Assembly: GCF_042767895.1 (NCBI RefSeq)
Contig: NC_091564.1
Coordinates: 42,990,556 to 43,000,555 of the forward strand
Source of the DNA: Penaeus vannamei
Taxonomy: Eukaryota > Arthropoda > Malacostraca > Decapoda > Penaeidae
DNA length: 10,000 bases
Direction: 5' to 3'
This document shows, one piece after another, positions 9,004-10,000 of the stretch (position 1 is the first letter of the stretch; the number at the start of each line of letters is the position of its first letter). The notes below the pieces were generated by a model. It was not told the DNA's origin. It made no database searches and saw only the letters and a list, made by a program, of their open reading frames with translations. Made by a program: the position numbers and the translations under genes.

Positions 9004-9149
9004 TCCGCGCTCAGGATCTTCGGCGCACCTGCAGTCAGGGCGGACCGCGGGCGAGGCGGCGGCGACATCATGGGGATGGCGAGGGCGGGGAGGCTGACCC
9101 GCTCTGGGACGTGTGCGGAGCGGGAGTAAAGGAGTGATAAATAGCTGCT
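9004..9149. other. GC-rich sequence between satellite and LINE relic
   Basis: A short GC- and GGCG-rich stretch (about 9004-9125) with no domain I recognise. It may be a further, unrecognisable part of the LINE or host sequence. Confidence 0.4.
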
Positions 9150-10000
9150 GAGTGCGCTTGGTCGTCATGGCATGGTGGGGAAGGTTTTGTTGTGAAAGCG
9201 TTGAAGATTCGCGTTTAGAAATTTGAGAATTTTTGAGTTTGTGTGAAAGTGGGATCATAGGGAGAGTGATTGGTTTGAGGTTAAGGCAAGGTTTTGGGGA
9301 AAGTGTTGGTGTGTGTCGTCGTGAGTGTCTAGTGCTTATATGGGTAACGGAAACAGCGAGGAAGGTAAACGAAGGCGTTCTTGGAAGAAGGTTAAAGCTC
9401 CTGAATGGCGGCGGGCAAGTTTGAGTGGAAAACCAGTTCCTTTTTGGCTGATGACACGGCACTTGTCGCTGACTCAGAGGGAAAGTTGCAGCGGCTCCGA
9501 GCAAGTTCGGGAGAGAGGAGTGTGACACGAAAGTTGCGAGTGAATGTGCGAGTAAGAGTAAATTGATGAGGTGCTCGAGGGACGAAGACGGGATAAATGG
9601 ATGGGAGTAGGGTTCAGTGGGAAGTATCGAAAGAGGCAGAAAGCTTTCAGTACATGGAGATCTTACGTATCAAAGAAAGTCTCCAGAGTGAAGTCGGATG
9701 TAGGTGGGAGAGGCAGGGAAGGTCCTGGGCGGAGGAGAAAGTATTCGGAAATATAAGGCGTTGGTTGTGGAAGCAAATGTGGTGGAGTTATGGCGACTGT
9801 ACCATGTGGAATGAGGAACGTGGGTTATGAGGTCTACAGGAAGGAGGGCGCCTGAGATGAAGTACCCGGGGAGCATGCGCAGGTCCTCATGGATGAGACC
9901 GAAAGAGAAATGTGAAGTTTGTATGCGGGAGAGTTGTCTAGCTTTGGGATATATTGGACATATGGAGAGAATGGATGGTAGATTGTTTGAGAAATGCTTA
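9150..10000 (+). pseudogene. Non-LTR (LINE) retrotransposon RT fragment, decayed, runs off window
   Basis: The RT of a non-LTR retrotransposon, recognisable only when frames are followed across indels. VNEGVLGRRLKLLNGGG (about 9356-9415) leads towards the active site. ADDTALVADSEGKLQRL (9447-9497) contains the two catalytic aspartates and the usual downstream stretch. KSKLMRCSRDEDGI (9554-9595) and WEVSKEAESFQYMEIL (about 9618-9665) match the region after the palm. TWVMRST (from 9818) and EMKYPGSM (9854-9877) are followed by GYIGHMERMDGR (about 9947-9982), the well-known GHxERMD tail of many LINE RTs. Weaker similarity starts near 9150-9290. The frame changes at least four times, with stops at 9422 and 9812. 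The last frame (9815-10000) is open to the edge. The clade (RTE-like or other) is not determined. Confidence 0.85.
9446..9455 (+). other. Catalytic (F)ADD site with single-base frameshift
   Basis: Upstream family-like residues ENQFLF (9425-9445) are in one frame and ADDTALVADSE (from 9447) in the next. This is consistent with one extra G at 9446 within TTTTTGGCT. The residue before ADD is therefore Leu in the downstream frame instead of Phe or Tyr. Confidence 0.7.

Noticed and set aside
9921..9998. Cys-x2-Cys-x4-Cys followed by His and Cys in the LINE tail as a zinc knuckle
   Set aside because: The spacing does not match a CCHC finger, and the residues fall where other LINEs have ordinary variable sequence before the GHxERMD motif.

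Overview
The window looks like accessory, repeat-dominated nuclear DNA from an animal. By inference the best fit is a decapod crustacean of the penaeid-shrimp type. Roughly a fifth of the sequence is simple repeat: (TA)n, (GA)n, (TG)n/(CA)n, (CAGA)n and degenerate (ATT/ATC)n. Penaeid genomes are known for this density. No intact host gene, tRNA or rRNA could be supported. Most open frames of 60-210 codons in the window are translations of the microsatellites.

Layout: 1-600 is a degenerate ATT/ATC array. 601-1214 is unique with no recognisable gene. 1215-1605 is a compound ATT/ATC then GA/GAGT satellite. 1606-2470 is unique. 2471-2782 holds two TA blocks. 2791-4170 is unique, with a purine-rich stretch. 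4175-4288 is CA then TA. 4289-6263 is a minus-strand, 5'-truncated, inactivated Penelope-like retroelement (PLE) with a reverse transcriptase (RT) and a GIY-YIG endonuclease. 6264-6351 is TA. 6374-6540 is an 80-bp-arm inverted repeat carrying a hammerhead-ribozyme-like core. 6541-6770 is a TA/TG/CA fold-back. 6879-7028 is TG/GA/CAGA. 7029-8700 is mostly unique, with an ATT/ATC-like segment (7420-7700) that switches strand and a GC-rich hairpin near 8066. 8703-9003 is a long TG/TA/CA/TG compound satellite. About 9150-10000 is a plus-strand, heavily frameshifted non-LTR (LINE) RT fragment that runs off the window.

The two retroelements are relics and do not work together as a host pathway. The PLE block reads in a single minus-strand frame from the TA tract at 6263 down to about 4722. 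That frame is broken by three in-frame stops and then by a frameshift before the C-terminal tail. The most interesting signal is the inverted repeat next to the PLE. Its plus-strand arm can be laid out as a minimal type-I hammerhead: six-base-pair stem I, CTGACGA, short stem II, GAAA, a palindromic stem III, and a TTC cleavage triplet. PLEs are known to carry such ribozymes.
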